From NCBI GenBank assembly GCA_948474755.1, contig CAOLHI010001672.1, forward strand, positions 124,001 to 188,000: DNA of 64,000 nt. The letters run 5' to 3'. Positions 1 to 12,700 of the stretch are shown here, one piece after another (position 1 is the first letter of the stretch; each line of letters opens with the position of its first letter). The notes beneath the pieces were generated by a model that made no database searches, was not told where the DNA came from, and was given only the letters and a program-made list of their open reading frames with translations. Source of the stretch: Ctenosaura bakeri. Taxonomy: Eukaryota; Chordata; Lepidosauria; Squamata; Iguanidae. Made by a program: the position numbers and the translations under genes.

Positions 1-834
1 TTTTACAGAGTCTGGTCACGAATACCAAGTGCAAGGTTCTCACAGTAATAGACAATGAAACAAAATGTTCTCAAAGGCACCCTTCCACATCTGAACCCTA
101 GTGGCTCAAAGTCCCATTCAAATGCTTTTGGTTGCAATATTTAGAAAGAATGAACTTTACAAGTGAGAGACAAAATTCCAAAAAATGGGACAGAGGAAGA
201 GAAACCAAGAATACTTGCTTCCTTGTTACATAACCTGGACAGAAACTACTTATTAAGAGACAAAAATGTTAGTGCTGGGGAACAAGAGAGAAGACATGGG
301 AGCTTGACTGGTACTCTCCTTACTATCTTTCTGCAAGCAGGCAAAACCATTTTTATCCCAGCAAGCCTTTCAGTATGGATTTTTGAGGGGAAACAGGATT
401 TGTATAGTGTGCTGGACTTCTATTTGTTTTTGTCTTCTTAATTTATTTTAACAATTTTTAATTTTATGATGGTTTAATTGCTTTAAAATTACAATAATAG
501 CAACTTTGCCAAAACTTGTGCCCTGATGTTTTGAATTATACCCCTGATAATTCTTGACAATTAGTGATGCTGACTGTGGCTTCTGGGATTTTCAGGATAA
601 AACATCTGGAATACTCCAGACTGGTGAAAGCTGTCTTAGGTTCTGTGGCGCCTATTGAACAATTTAGAGTCCTGAGCCATCTTGTCTGATACTTAATGTG
701 AATGCAGGACCTAGGTGAGACCAGAAGATGGCCTGCTGAAAGCACTGGGTAATCAAGAAGGCTGTTGTCTTATTCCAGAAGTGAGTGTAGTTTCAAACAT
801 CTCCAGGGGTTCTTTTGGTGTCAAATACTAACAT

Positions 835-1760
835 ACAGCATAAGGACAGCCTGCTTACCTGTAACTATAGTTCTTCAGATAGTCATCTGTGAACTTACAC
901 AAACCTGTGCAGTGCATTGTTTGGAATCTTTTAGAGGTATTATGCACACATTGGTGATAGCCCCTCCCTCTCCTGGTCCATGTGACCAGTCCAATACCCA
1001 CTCAAACCCTCAGTTCCTTAGACACCAGAGCAGCAGCCTGGGAACTAGAGAGAGCAAGACACACTGAGGGGAGGAAGAATGGTGCTTTGTTAAGTTAAAG
1101 AATAACCACTTGAAGAACTACAGCTACATGTAAGCAACCCATCCTTTTTCTTCATGGTCTCTGTGACTCACACAAATGGGACACTAGCAAGCTACTCACC
1201 ATAGGAAGTGGGAGTGTCATGTGATACAGGAAAACAGTATGGCTCTCTCAAAGGTGCCTTCAGCCCTGGACCCTACATCCAGTCTATAGTGGGTGATGAA
1301 GGTCAGAGGCTGTGAGCACCTACCTACTCTACAAATGTCCTCGACCAACATGCCTTTCAGAAAGGCACATGAAGCAATGACAGCTCTGGTTGAGTGGCTG
1401 CATACATGAACTGGAGGGTCTTGCTTTGCAAGCTCATAGGCCAGATGGATAGCAGAAGCGATCCAATTTGAGAGACACTGAGATGAAACCAGCAGACCCT
1501 TCTTGTCAGAAGAGTAGCATAAAAAGAGTCATTGGGACTTGCAAAAGGTAGCAGCCTTGTCAATATAGAGGGCTAGTGCCCACCATCATCAAGGCAATGA
1601 AAGGTGTGGTCCAATGCCAATGTGAGATTCTGTGTTAATGCAGGCAATACAACATCCTGGTTCTAATGAAAAGCCGATACCACTTTAGGTAGAAAGGAAA
1701 TGTCCAGTCTAAGAACCACTTTGTCCTTGTGCCACTTCAGGTGAGACTGGATCCACGCAA
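835..1760 (-). mobile_element. DIRS element fossil: 3' end with tyrosine recombinase
   Basis: On the minus strand, 1,760 to 1,200 reads as the C-terminal half of a DIRS tyrosine recombinase, with an intact HSTRAV box (codons at 1,396-1,385) and the tyrosine motif FITHYRLDV (Tyr codon 1,288-1,286). Several stops and shifts break it. Beyond it, 835-1,160 holds the inverted-repeat and internal complementary region. GCTTACCTGTAACTATAG near 860 and its diverged complement near 1,130 match the ends of the intact DIRS copy at 9.4-15.5 kb. It has no coding capacity and is clearly old. Confidence 0.75.
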
Positions 1761-2059
1761 AAGGCACACAGCTCTCCTGCTCTTCTGGCAGATATTATTG
1801 CCACCAAGAAGACAGTGTGTTATGCAGTGGTTTTGAGGAGGAAAGATCCCTCCTTCTAAAGTTCTTGAAACTTCAATAATGGCGGAATATGAAGGATCCT
1901 ATTCCTCACTTCTGAAAAAGCCTCCAGCTTTGGAAATGGAAAGTAAGAAGGATCCTGTTTCCCAGTTCTGAAGCTGCAGATGGCAAAATCACAAAAGTAG
2001 AGGACCAGCTCTACTTAAATTGTTAAAACTGACTTTCGACTCTGGAATACAGGTTGGGG

Positions 2060-2180
2060 TATAAAGTTGGCTCCCAGACTTGAGAGTTGACTCTAGACTT
2101 GACTTGATACTTGCAAGGACTTGAGACTTGACTTGAGACTCAAAGGTAGACTTGAGACTTGACTTGAGACTTGGAGTAAA
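2060..2180. repeat. Imperfect tandem repeat of GACTTGAGACTT type
   Basis: Repeated short units built from GACTTGA, GACTTGAGA and GACTTGACTT fill this interval with irregular spacing. It is a degenerate minisatellite with no coding sense. Confidence 0.6.
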
Positions 2181-3067
2181 AGACTTAAATACATCACTGC
2201 TCTGGGGAGAGCAGCAAAGAAGGGCATGGTGTTAAGTATGAACCTATGGTCTTTGGAACTTTATAGTCCCCTTAAAAGTAGGAAAAATATACATGTGTTC
2301 TGACCCCAGGGAGACTATTAATTAAACTACTTCCACCCCTTTTAAACACTAGATTTACTTTTTCTTACACACTCTTAAATATTTTTCTCTCTTTCACAGA
2401 GAAAGTTTCTCTCTCCTAAAGAGAAATAAAATTGTACCTCTTACTTACATGTGGAACAGGATTGAATGTCTTCCTTTTTAAGGAAGTTTCCCTTCTTGTG
2501 AGCCAGGTGTCCTAGAGAGACAATAGAATAAATATGATGTCACACTCAGAAAGTGCATCTGTAATCGAAGTGTGATTGAGCAGAAAGGAAAATGCACTTT
2601 GGGATGGTGGAGAAAAGCCACAATGCCAAAGAATAATAGCTGTGCTCTGATTGTAAGTTGATAATCAAGAGGTTGGAAAAATTATTGTTTTGGGATGGCA
2701 TCTCCCAGAATTCCCTGGTGGTTGTGCTGGTTGTGGGTTAGGAAACTGTGATCCAACCACATTTTACAAGAGCAGGACAAACAGAAGCAAGTCTGAAGAC
2801 TGACTGAATACTTAATCGGAAAATTTAATCAGAAAAATGAGTCTGCACTTTCAGAAAAGTGGTGCTCTGAGTGCTCTATTGGTGCTGCTCATCAAAGGTT
2901 TTATCTTAGTTGTACAGATGTATGCTTCCAAGCTGCCGTATAATTGTAGGTAAACTACAGATAAATATTAAGAGAGAAGCTTCCAGCATGATGGCCACTT
3001 GTTTTCAATACCTAGATTCTGCAGTCATTTAAACATCATTGTTTCCTGCCAAGCTGAACTCCAAAAG

Positions 3068-3112
3068 GTGTGTGTGTGTGCGTGCAAGAGAGAGAGAGAG
3101 GGAGAGAGATTT
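3068..3112. repeat. Microsatellite (GT)n/(GA)n
   Basis: A short GTGTGTGTGTGTGC run passes into GAGAGAGAGAGAGG. Confidence 0.85.
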
Positions 3113-3632
3113 TTCTCTTCCTGAAAGGGCAAATTTGTCATCTTGGTAAAATCAAGGGGAATGTTGTTTTACTTACCCACAAAACATGCTGCCACCTTGA
3201 ATACTGCAACTCCTTGGATGTTGGGATGGAGTATGCAGCACAATGCAGCACCTCTTACAAGTTCCTTGTTGTATGTTCGGGTCTTACAAATACACAAAAA
3301 AGGAGAATTGATATTGAGAGTATTTCTCCATGGATAAAACAGCTTTATGCCAAGATAGCCATTGTGATGAAAAAGTATCAGATGTGGACCAAGAAAACCT
3401 GGCTTCAAACACACACACGGAGAGAGGGAGGGAGGCGGAGAGGGAGAGCACTCCTCCACAGATAAGTTCATTCACTGATCTCATGACAAATATAATTGTT
3501 CTAATTGTCACACAGGGTTTTATGAAGAGGAGATAGTAAAATCACATGTAGACATCCTAGCTGTCCTTGAGGCACATGCTGAATAATAAACAGACATGGG
3601 GAGATGCTATGGTAACAGAGCAGGGTACTTAC

Positions 3633-3737
3633 CAAGTATTTTGCAGCCTGATGAAGCACATGGTGAAGGCTATACATTTTGGGTGCCACCTTCCACCTCA
3701 CTTGTGGGACAAGCTGTTGCAATGCAGCCTTTGCTGC
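3633..3737 (-). CDS. MROH-like gene exon n (most 3' exon found)
   Basis: The 105-nt exon is phase 0 at both ends, with acceptor gtcatag and donor GTAAGTACC. Its 35 residues begin [20 protein letters not shown]. It ends at a donor, so at least one more exon must lie further left. None was recognised between 1 and 3,600. Confidence 0.8.
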
Positions 3738-6700
3738 CTATGACAAAAAGTAGCAAGAAGAGTCAGATTCTTTAAAGCAAGGATAAGCAATGTGTGGCCT
3801 TCCAGATGTTGTGGGACTATAATTCCCAATGGTTCTAGGCCAGTGTGTCAGTGTGAAGAATGTTAGCCATCAACCCTGCAGGGCCATCCAGCTCACCCTA
3901 ACATTTGCCATCTAAAGACAATGATCAAGGAGACCTAATATATGCAGAAGAAGCAGACAAAGTCAACTAAGTCCTTCACTCTGGAACAGTGAGCAGGAAC
4001 TCTTATTCCTCAGTACAGTACTTTTGTTTGAAAGTAACATTCAAATCATTATTGTTCCTGAGGAAAATACTTATTTGCACAGCACTGGGCTTCTGATTAC
4101 TGTATCAACTTGCTCCATGAGAAAAACAAAAAAACAGGGTAAATGTAATATTAAGGCCCAAATCCAGTGTTATTTCCACTGTTACTGGCAGTACTTAATA
4201 ATGGGCATGTCTGGATGTCACAATAATGCAATGCAATAGAATGTTTTGAATGATCCAGAAGGTTTATACTTTATCTGTGAACTTGGTCAATGAGTCAGAT
4301 TTGCTACATTCTGTCGCATTTTTTTGGTGTGCTGGCCAAACAGATGAAAACAAGAACGGCACATGCCCTAACCAACTTTTTCCTCTGATAGATTAGTATG
4401 CATTATAAAAAGGCTTATCTGTAAAGTAACAAGCATCATGCTTGTTGGTGTATTTTATTGATGCTCAAAGCCATATATACATGGGAAGGAAAGGAAAAGA
4501 AGGTGGTTGGTTCAGAAGACTAAATCATAGCTGAAATTCTTAACCAGTTCCTCTCTCCTCTTAACTTTTGCCCAGATACTCACCTCAGCCACCTCATCCT
4601 CATCTTCAAGGTGAATAAGGACATTCACAACTTCCAAAATGGTTTCCTCTGATGTAGTTGGACGCCATGGGTTTCCAGGTCTGCTCCGAAGCAGCCCCAG
4701 ATGTTTTATGGCAGCTGCTCTAACTGCTGCTTCTTCCTACAAAAACAGGACAACAAAGAACTGTCACCAGCAATTGGTTCTGCTCAGTTTTTTCACTTCC
4801 TGTTACCATCTGTGAGTCCAAATTTGTGTCTGGTCTGAGCCTTTTCACTTCCAGAGGTCAAAAAACTTTTTCAATTAATTTCAATTTTTCATCCCTTTGA
4901 AACTGGTAATACTGCTGTGAGATGATCCTCCTTAATTTTAACAGAGGACAGTGCCTAGGTATACATGCACTGAATGTAATCTTCCAGGAGAATATGTTCC
5001 TGGGCCACACTATAATTCTTTTCCACCACTCATAAAGATGTGTGAGAAATTCACTCTCTACCAATTTCTATTTAAAAAGATTTATCCTATCAGCAGCTCT
5101 CAGACAGCACATGGACATGGCTGAACATTCTCTAACATGCCTGTACCTTTCCCATATATTTACTCAGCATCCACTCTTCTCCTCAAGTCATGAGAGAAGT
5201 TCTAAATGTGAGCTACATAAGGGCTTGAACTAAAATTCACTGTTGTTAAAAAAGTGGAGGGGCTTCCTATTGAACCTACAGCCCTCCATTCATGAACTAT
5301 TATTCTAATAATCCCATGTCACCAGACAGGCTAGCTGGGACTGGTGGGAAATGAAATCCAACAACATATGTAGGGTTCAAAGCAAATGGGTTCTCTAATT
5401 CTGCTAGAATTCTGTTAGAGACTCTCCCCAATGCAGCACTGTCAGGCAGGCCTAGTCCAATGAGGTTTTCCAAAAAGTCTATTAAAACTTTTTGGAACCT
5501 ATCTGATTCAGATGATTATTTTACCTATACCTATCTTTCATCCCATGTACTTTTAGAAACTTCCCTGACATTGTCTCATTCAGCAATTTAGTGCTTAGCT
5601 TCTATACTGCATGATGTACATTTGGACCATGCTCTGTTTACTACTGAATATTAGTAACCCATTGCTATGTTATAATCCTTTGTAATTTCCCCAGTGATCC
5701 CACAGGTATAACTATGGACAATTTTGCAAACAATTGCAGTCTGATAGTGTGTACATTCTTAATTTAAGTTGCTGCCTTGAGATCTTGTTATAACCCTAGG
5801 TCAGTATATAAACAATGATAAATACAGCTGCTCAACAGGTGGCGTTTTTCTGGTTTGGAGTGGCTGCTCCGCCACGCAGTTTCCCCTTCCCCAGATTGCA
5901 AAGCATGCCACAGGCCCACTGGCGTCACTTCCTCCTTCCCAGCAGGCCTGTGGCACACTTCGCAATCTGGGGTTTTCTTCCTGGCACCCAATGAATTTAA
6001 ACTTCAATTTAAACTTATTAGTTGACCCTTTGGGGGGCCAGAGTCTGCTGTAGTTTTCTCTCTGGTCTGGGAAAGGACTTGTTAAGCTGCCTTCCCCATG
6101 CATACACTCACTTCTCTCCGAGCATCTTATGGGATGCTGTGGCTACTGCCCAGTGTAATTCCTTTGGTGACTATGAGGACTCGCTGAGGATCCATTCGGA
6201 TAAGTGCATCAGGGAGCACATCCTATATGGTTATTACATTGACATGCTCTCTCTGCTCAAGCCTGAAGGGGGAGGAGGGATGTGTTCCCAGAAGGGATAA
6301 GAAGGGCAAGCAGAATGACAAAGCCTAGTCATTGAAAGCTTAGTCAACAATTGGCTGGCAGGTTATGCAGCCTTTATGGGTGTAGTTCAGGCAGCTTTTC
6401 CAGACTGGGGATGGCACCTGACCAACCACTTGAGCTTAAAGCTCAGGATTAAGCTTAAAGCTCAGGATTTAACAGACAACATGGCTGCCATCGAATATGA
6501 TATGGCCTTTCGCAAAATAGCATCCAAGAGTGAGCATGCTCGCTGGGACCTCATAAACAAGAAGTTCTGTTTGGTCCTTGTTGGACCTCACATCAAGGGC
6601 AAGGGGGAGGGTCCCAAGAATTTTTGTTGGATCAGGAGAAAGGACTCCAGGCTTGCTGGGAATTCAACTTGGGCAAGTGTCAGCAGGCTCAGTGCAAGTT

Positions 6701-9700
6701 CAAGTCTTGCTGCAAGTTCTGCCTTGGGCCCTACCCTAAATCCTTGTGCTCTAGGGCAGGCTGCAGGCAGCAGCCCTTTCTCCCAGGACATCCCAGTGGT
6801 GTATCTGTGGGGAAGAAGAATGAGGGTCCCTCTGTCAAGACTGCCTCCATCAGTGGAGGCTCTAAGAGTTAGCGCCGTCTCCAGGTCAGTGGGGGGGGCA
6901 TCTCTGGCAGCTGCTCCCGTGTGGCTCTCTGCACTTCTACCCCTACTTGAGTTTTATCCCAACAAGGCAGCTGTAGATTTCATCAGGCAGGGTTTCTGTA
7001 ATGGATTTAGGATCCTTGCCATAGGTCCTAGGACAGCATTTGAATGCAGTAACCTTAAGTCAGCCAGAGACTTGCCACAGGTGGATGCAGATAAGATAGC
7101 GAAAGAGTGTAAGGCCGGGAGGGTCACTGGGCTGTTTGCTGCCCCACCGTTTAGCAACTTGAGGGTATCTCCCCTGGGAGTGGTCCCCAAGAAGGTGCCT
7201 GGGAAGTTTCACCTCATTCACCATTTCTCTTATCCAAAAGGGACATCAGTCAATGACGCCCTCCTCCCTGAGCTATGCACTGTCCACTATGCATCCTTTG
7301 ATCAGGCTGTTCACCTAGTCAGAGCTTGTGGCCCTGAAGTGCTCGTGGTGAAATGCGACAGCCAGTCAGCATTTTGTTTGCTTCCTGTCCAAGCCAATGA
7401 TTTCTGTTTCTTAGGATTCAAGCTTGAGGGGGCATGGTACTATGACAAGGCCATGCCTATGGGGTGTTCTGTCAGCTGTTCTGCCTTTGAGACTTTCAGC
7501 ACATTCTTGGAATGGGTGGTGAAGGTTAGGGCTGGGTCCTCCTTTGTAACTCACTATCTGGATGACTTCCTTATGGTGAGGGAAGCCAAGTCTGGGGAAT
7601 GTGGCAGCTTGCTGGGGGTCTTCCAGGCCTCGCTGAGGAACTGGGCATCCCCCTGGCAGAAGGTAAGATAGAAGGGCCATCCAGTTCTCTGGCTTATCTT
7701 GATATAACTTTGGATTCTGTGTGGGATGTGTCTTGTCAAGTTGCAGGATCTCAGGGAGTGGCTCCACTGCATGTTCTCCTGCAGGAAAGCCATACTGCTG
7801 GGTGATCTCAACTTTGCCTGCAAAGTTGCCTCTCTAGCCAGAGCCTTCTGCACTCAGCCGGCCGGACCCATGGCTGGTGTCAGGGTTCCCCACCACAGGA
7901 TCCATATTTCACAGAGAATCAAAGAGGATCTAGCTATCTGCTCTGAATTTTTGGACAATTTCAATGGGATATCTGTTTGACAAGAGTTGTGGGAACTAGG
8001 TGTTGAGTTGCATGTCTACTCTGACATGGCTGGAGGCATTGGATTTGGGATGTATTATGGTGGGCATGCTTGCGTGCCCAAAGGTGACTAGCTGCCTGGG
8101 CTGAATGGCAACATCAGCCAAGATCTCACCTTCTTAATAGCTCTTCTCTATAGTTGTGGCTGTTGTCATTTGGAATGATCTTTTCAACAACAAGAGGGTT
8201 TACTTCTGGTGCAACAACCAGGCAGTTGTTGTAGTTGTCAACAGGCAGTCATTGAAGCCAGGGAGGGTGATACAACTTGTTTGCAGGCTTATGTTGACTT
8301 GTTTGGGCTTATTCTAGGGCAGTGGCTAGGTTCCTGAACTTCTGCAGGGAGAAGGGGATTGCGACAGGATGGTCAGTATCCGAGCAGCAGATCCTCAGTT
8401 CATAGGGCAATTAAGGGAGCAGGGCTTGTCTTCATGATATAAATCTCTTTACCTAGCTGGGATCTCGTTTTTCAGCAAGGTCAAAGTGTTTGGTGGTCCC
8501 TGTGGCATGTTTCTCATCAGGAAGACAGTGGAGGGCTGGAAGAGGACGGTTCCCAGGAAGGCTGACAGTACACAGCCCATCCCTTTTCACCTTTTGAGAC
8601 AGTTGGTCTAGCAACTGCCAGCTTCGTGCCAGTCCAAGGAGGAAGTGGTGCTGTTCTGGGCAGCCTTGACTGTGGCATTCTTCAGGGCCTTTAGGGTGGG
8701 AAAGTTGGTGGCTGGGTCAAAGTCAGATCAGTTGGGCCAGGTGCCTCAACTGGGTAACATTTCTGTATCTAGGGCATCCGTAAACATCAAGGTCAGGCAG
8801 CCCAAGTGTGATCAACTTGGCCAGGGTGCCAGCATTCAAATCTGAGCCACCGGTTCCCCCAGTTCATGCTCAGTCAGGGCACTGCACAGGTTCTTCAGGT
8901 TGTGCCCACATGGCCGTGGGTACCTTTCCATTCATCAGGATGGTTCCCCACTCTTCAGGTTTCAGCTGGTGGCAGTCCTCAGGACCTCTCTCTGACTGCT
9001 GGGACTACCACCGCATAAATTCAGTGATTATTCCTTCAGAACAGGAGCAGCCATCACAGCAGCTCAATGGGGTCTGGTGGATCAGGACATCAAGAGAATA
9101 GGATAGTGGAAATCAGGAGCTTTTGCAGCCTACGTAAGGCCAGGCCTAGTTGTGAGGGATTAATAACATATTTTCTTTGAGTTTCAGGGCCACAGAAATG
9201 GAGCCGCAAAGGATGTATCAGGTAATACGAATCTGTGGCAATGTGGTGTCTATGGCTGCAGACAAGCAGAAGGCAGATGGGGACAGAAGGGCCAGTAGCG
9301 GCAGTGCATTCTCGAATACGGTGACAAACCACCAGGGTGTTCTTTGGGAGGAGCTACCTGAGGCAGATAGTGGTGGCAGTGGCAGTCTCTCTACTTGGCT
9401 ATGTTGGCAGTTTTGGTTCTTCTTCGTGGTCTCTGTGCCTTCATACACTAGGAGCTTTAGCGCCTGCGCGGTAGCGTTCGGAAACTTCTAGAGCTTGTTC
9501 GCTTGGCGGGAACCCCTCCCCCACGCCGGTACTGCGCATGCTCCTCCCGCCGAGCAATGGTCTCTCCTCAGTTTTTTCTCGTCCGCCGTCGCGTACGGAA
9601 GGTTCTTTGGTTTGTTCCTCTCACTTTTGTGCTTGGCTTGCTGTTTTCACGGTTTTACGGACTTTTGGACTGTCTCTGACCTCTCTTTCGGACTCCCCCT

Positions 9701-12700
9701 TCGGCTTTTGGTCTTTTCGGATTTTCGCAGTTTGGCGTTCTTCGTCTTATGTCCGCGCTCTTCAAGAAGTGCGTGTCCTGCGGGCGCAAAGTTGCCCTCA
9801 ACGACGGCCACAAGGAGTGTCTTTTCTGTTTGGGTGAGTCCCACAACATTCGGACTTGCCCAATTTGCCGGGATTTTACTCCCCAAACTCTCCGCAACCG
9901 GTCCGCGAGACTTAAGTCTTATTGTTGGGAACAGTCTCTGCGGGCGATAGACGAGACCTCCACTTCCAAGATGGCCGACAAGAAGACGACCACGCCATCG
10001 ACGGTATCGGCGGCTGCCGTTCCGTCCACCTCGTCGGTATCGGGCTCGGTACCGGCGAAAACGCCGATCTCGGCGTTACCGAGGATCCCGAAGCTGTCGG
10101 CGGCTGCCAAGTCAGCGAAAGGATCCTCGACGGCGAGGAAGGCTGAGGCTTCCCTGACGGAGACGCCTGCTAAAAAGCGCCCTGCTCCGGACGGAGGCAA
10201 GGGCAAGGAGAAGGAGAAGAAGAAGAAGAAGAAGGAGAAGAAGTGCTCCCCGGCTGGGGACGTTCAACCTCCTCCTCCTCCTCCTACTCAGCAGCCTTCC
10301 AAAGGGCGAGGCGAGTCCGTCGATCTCTCGGAGGATGAGATCGAGGACGTTCCCCAACAGCGCCCGGACTCGCCTGTGGCAGACCCTCCAACCCTGGTGG
10401 AGGAGCGCCACCGCCCTCCTAGCCGTCGCAGGTCGGCCGACCTGCAGCAGAGAGAGCCCTCTGCTTCTCCGGAGCGGCGTTCGACCTCCTTCCGGTCCCG
10501 GTCCCGCTCTTCCGAGCGTCCGGTGGCCTCGCCGCCTCCTAGGGAGACAAGAGAGGAACAACCTCGCTCGTCTGCCTCCAGATACACCTCGGCGTCCTAC
10601 GTGGCCAGGTACGCGAGGGAATCTGAATGGAGAGAGCGCCCGGCCTCTTATCGGTCACATTCGCCATCGTACCGGGATCGGTACCATCGTGGCCCGAGTC
10701 GCTGGGAGACCTTCCAGAGGTCCCGGTCACCTCGTCGACAGCGCGAATCGCGCTCGCCTAGAGGGGACGAGGCTCGGTACCGTCGACACCGAAGCCGATC
10801 TCCGTCGGACCGCCGCTCCTTCAGCCGCTCTCCCTCTCCCCGATATCATAGGGCGAGGGAGCCTTCACCTCGGTATCGGGCGATATCGCCACCTCCTAGG
10901 GTCACGGCAACGGCGACGCGCCCTACGGAGTCGGTGGTGACTGAGCGGGCTACGACGACGTCAGCCTGCCAGACTACCCCTGTCACCACTAAGAAGGTGA
11001 AGTCAGTGGTCAGCCAGCCCAAGCGGGACGCTGCTACTACTACCGCCCCGGCTGCAGAGAAGCCTAGGAAGGCAACACCTGTGGCGACTGCGAAGGAGCC
11101 GGAAAGCGAGCGGCAAGAGGACTCACCGACCTCAGAGTCGTACGACTCGAGTGCGGAATCAGAGGTGTCTGAGGCGGCCTCCCAGGAGTCTCCTCCGCTG
11201 GGATTCGGGGACCCGATTCCAGATTCTGCTCCAGAGGACGTCCACCAGTTCTCTGCGATGCTGCTCCGCATGGCTACTACCCTCGGCCTGAAGATCGCCG
11301 ATGTGGAGCCGGAGGACGACCCAGTCTTCTCCGTCTTTGAAGGGAAGCAACCTGCCACGGCCCCGCTGCCTCTCCTGCCCCGGGTATCCAGACTGGTGAA
11401 GGCCGCCTGGGATAGGCCGGCCTCGGCTCAGCCGATACCGCAGCGGCTGGAACACCTCTACAGGGTGCAGAAGGATAACGCCGGTTATCTCTTTAATCAC
11501 CCTGCACCGAACTCTGTGGTGGTCGAGTCGGCACAGACGAAAGGCTCCGGCAGGCAACACACCACCCCGCCGGACAAAGAGGGCAGGAAGTTGGACGCCT
11601 ATGCAAGAAGGTTCTATTCCGCCGCCTCCTTGCAGATCAGGCTGTCCAACACTCAGGCTTGCCTCGCGGCATACCTGAAAAAGGTGCTCGATCGCCTGCA
11701 ACCGGCGATGGAGGCGGTACCGGAGGACATCCGCCAAGCCTCCTCCGTGATCTTCAACGAGGCCATCTCCATCGCTCGGCAGCAGATGGCCTCCTCCAGG
11801 CACGCAGTGGAGATTGCCTCCCGGGTCATGGCGGGATCCATCGGCCTGCGCCGCCATGCTTGGCTGCGGCCGGCCGACATCCAGGAGGACACCAGAAGGA
11901 GGATTGAAGATCTCCCCTTCGACGGTGAGGGCCTATTCAATTCGTCCACCGACGAAGCTTTGGACAATCTCGTGAAGGCGAGGCTGACCGCCAAGAAGAT
12001 TGGGCTACAGCCGGCCACGCAAGCCCGCAGAGCCTCCACCTTCCGCCCATCCTGGCGACGATCTTCCACCTCGTCGTTCCAGCGTTCGGCCCAGTCTGGA
12101 CAGTCGAGACCGTCCTCCGGCTCATCGGCCAGACGCACGATAAGACGACGCCCGGCTTCGTCCAAGAAGTCCTCCTCCGAGACAAAGTCTCGGTTTTGAC
12201 GTGCCTGGCAGGACCTACCAATACCCACTCTTCAGCCTCCCATCAGCGCTCGGAGACCGACCGACTCTGGCTCGACATCTCGCGGAGTGGCAATGTGTCA
12301 CTACGGACTCTTGGGTGCTTTCCATCGTCCGTCTTGGCTACGCCATCGAGTTTCTCGATATTCCTCCTCGAGGCGCTTACTATTCCACGCCGTCGAGTCC
12401 GGCCCTCCTGGAAGAGATCCAGTCCCTCCTCCAGAAAGGGGCGATCGAGCAGCTCCCGCAAGAAGCCAAGACCACCGGCTTCTTCTCCAGGTACTTCACG
12501 GTACCGAAAGCCGACGGTACCCTCCGGCCGATCCTAGACCCCAGAGGGGTGAACTACTACATCCGCCCCAAAAGGTTCAAGATGGTCACGATACCGTCGA
12601 TCCTGCCCTTCCTACATCGAGGGGACTGGTTCGCCTCCATCGATCTCCGAGACGCATACTTCCATATCGCCATTCGCCCGCAGCACAGACGGTACCTCCG

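Larger units (their letters stand above)
6022..9412 (+). mobile_element. Ngaro-like tyrosine-recombinase retrotransposon, decayed, interrupted by DIRS
   Basis: In order, this reads: a Gag-like protein with a cysteine-rich knuckle, a reverse transcriptase, RNase H, and a C-terminal tyrosine recombinase. That is the domain order of Ngaro/DIRS-type elements. Frameshifts and stops are spread along its length. CpG-poor sequence and a local 18-bp duplication (GCTTAAAGCTCAGGATT, near 6,434-6,469) also mark it as old. Its 3' end is not next to the recombinase: a young DIRS copy starts at about 9,413, and a plausible tail resumes at 15,505. The left boundary is not sharp; Gag-like coding is readable from about 6,160. 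Confidence 0.75.

Noticed and set aside
9495..9950. Open frames of 80-151 codons around the DIRS leader and Gag start
   Set aside because: They overlap the Gag frame that has the zinc motif and real ATG. They are composition-driven shadows.
10112..12228. Minus-strand open frames of 149-232 codons under DIRS Gag
   Set aside because: These are reverse-strand shadows of a GC-rich gene with no recognisable motif.
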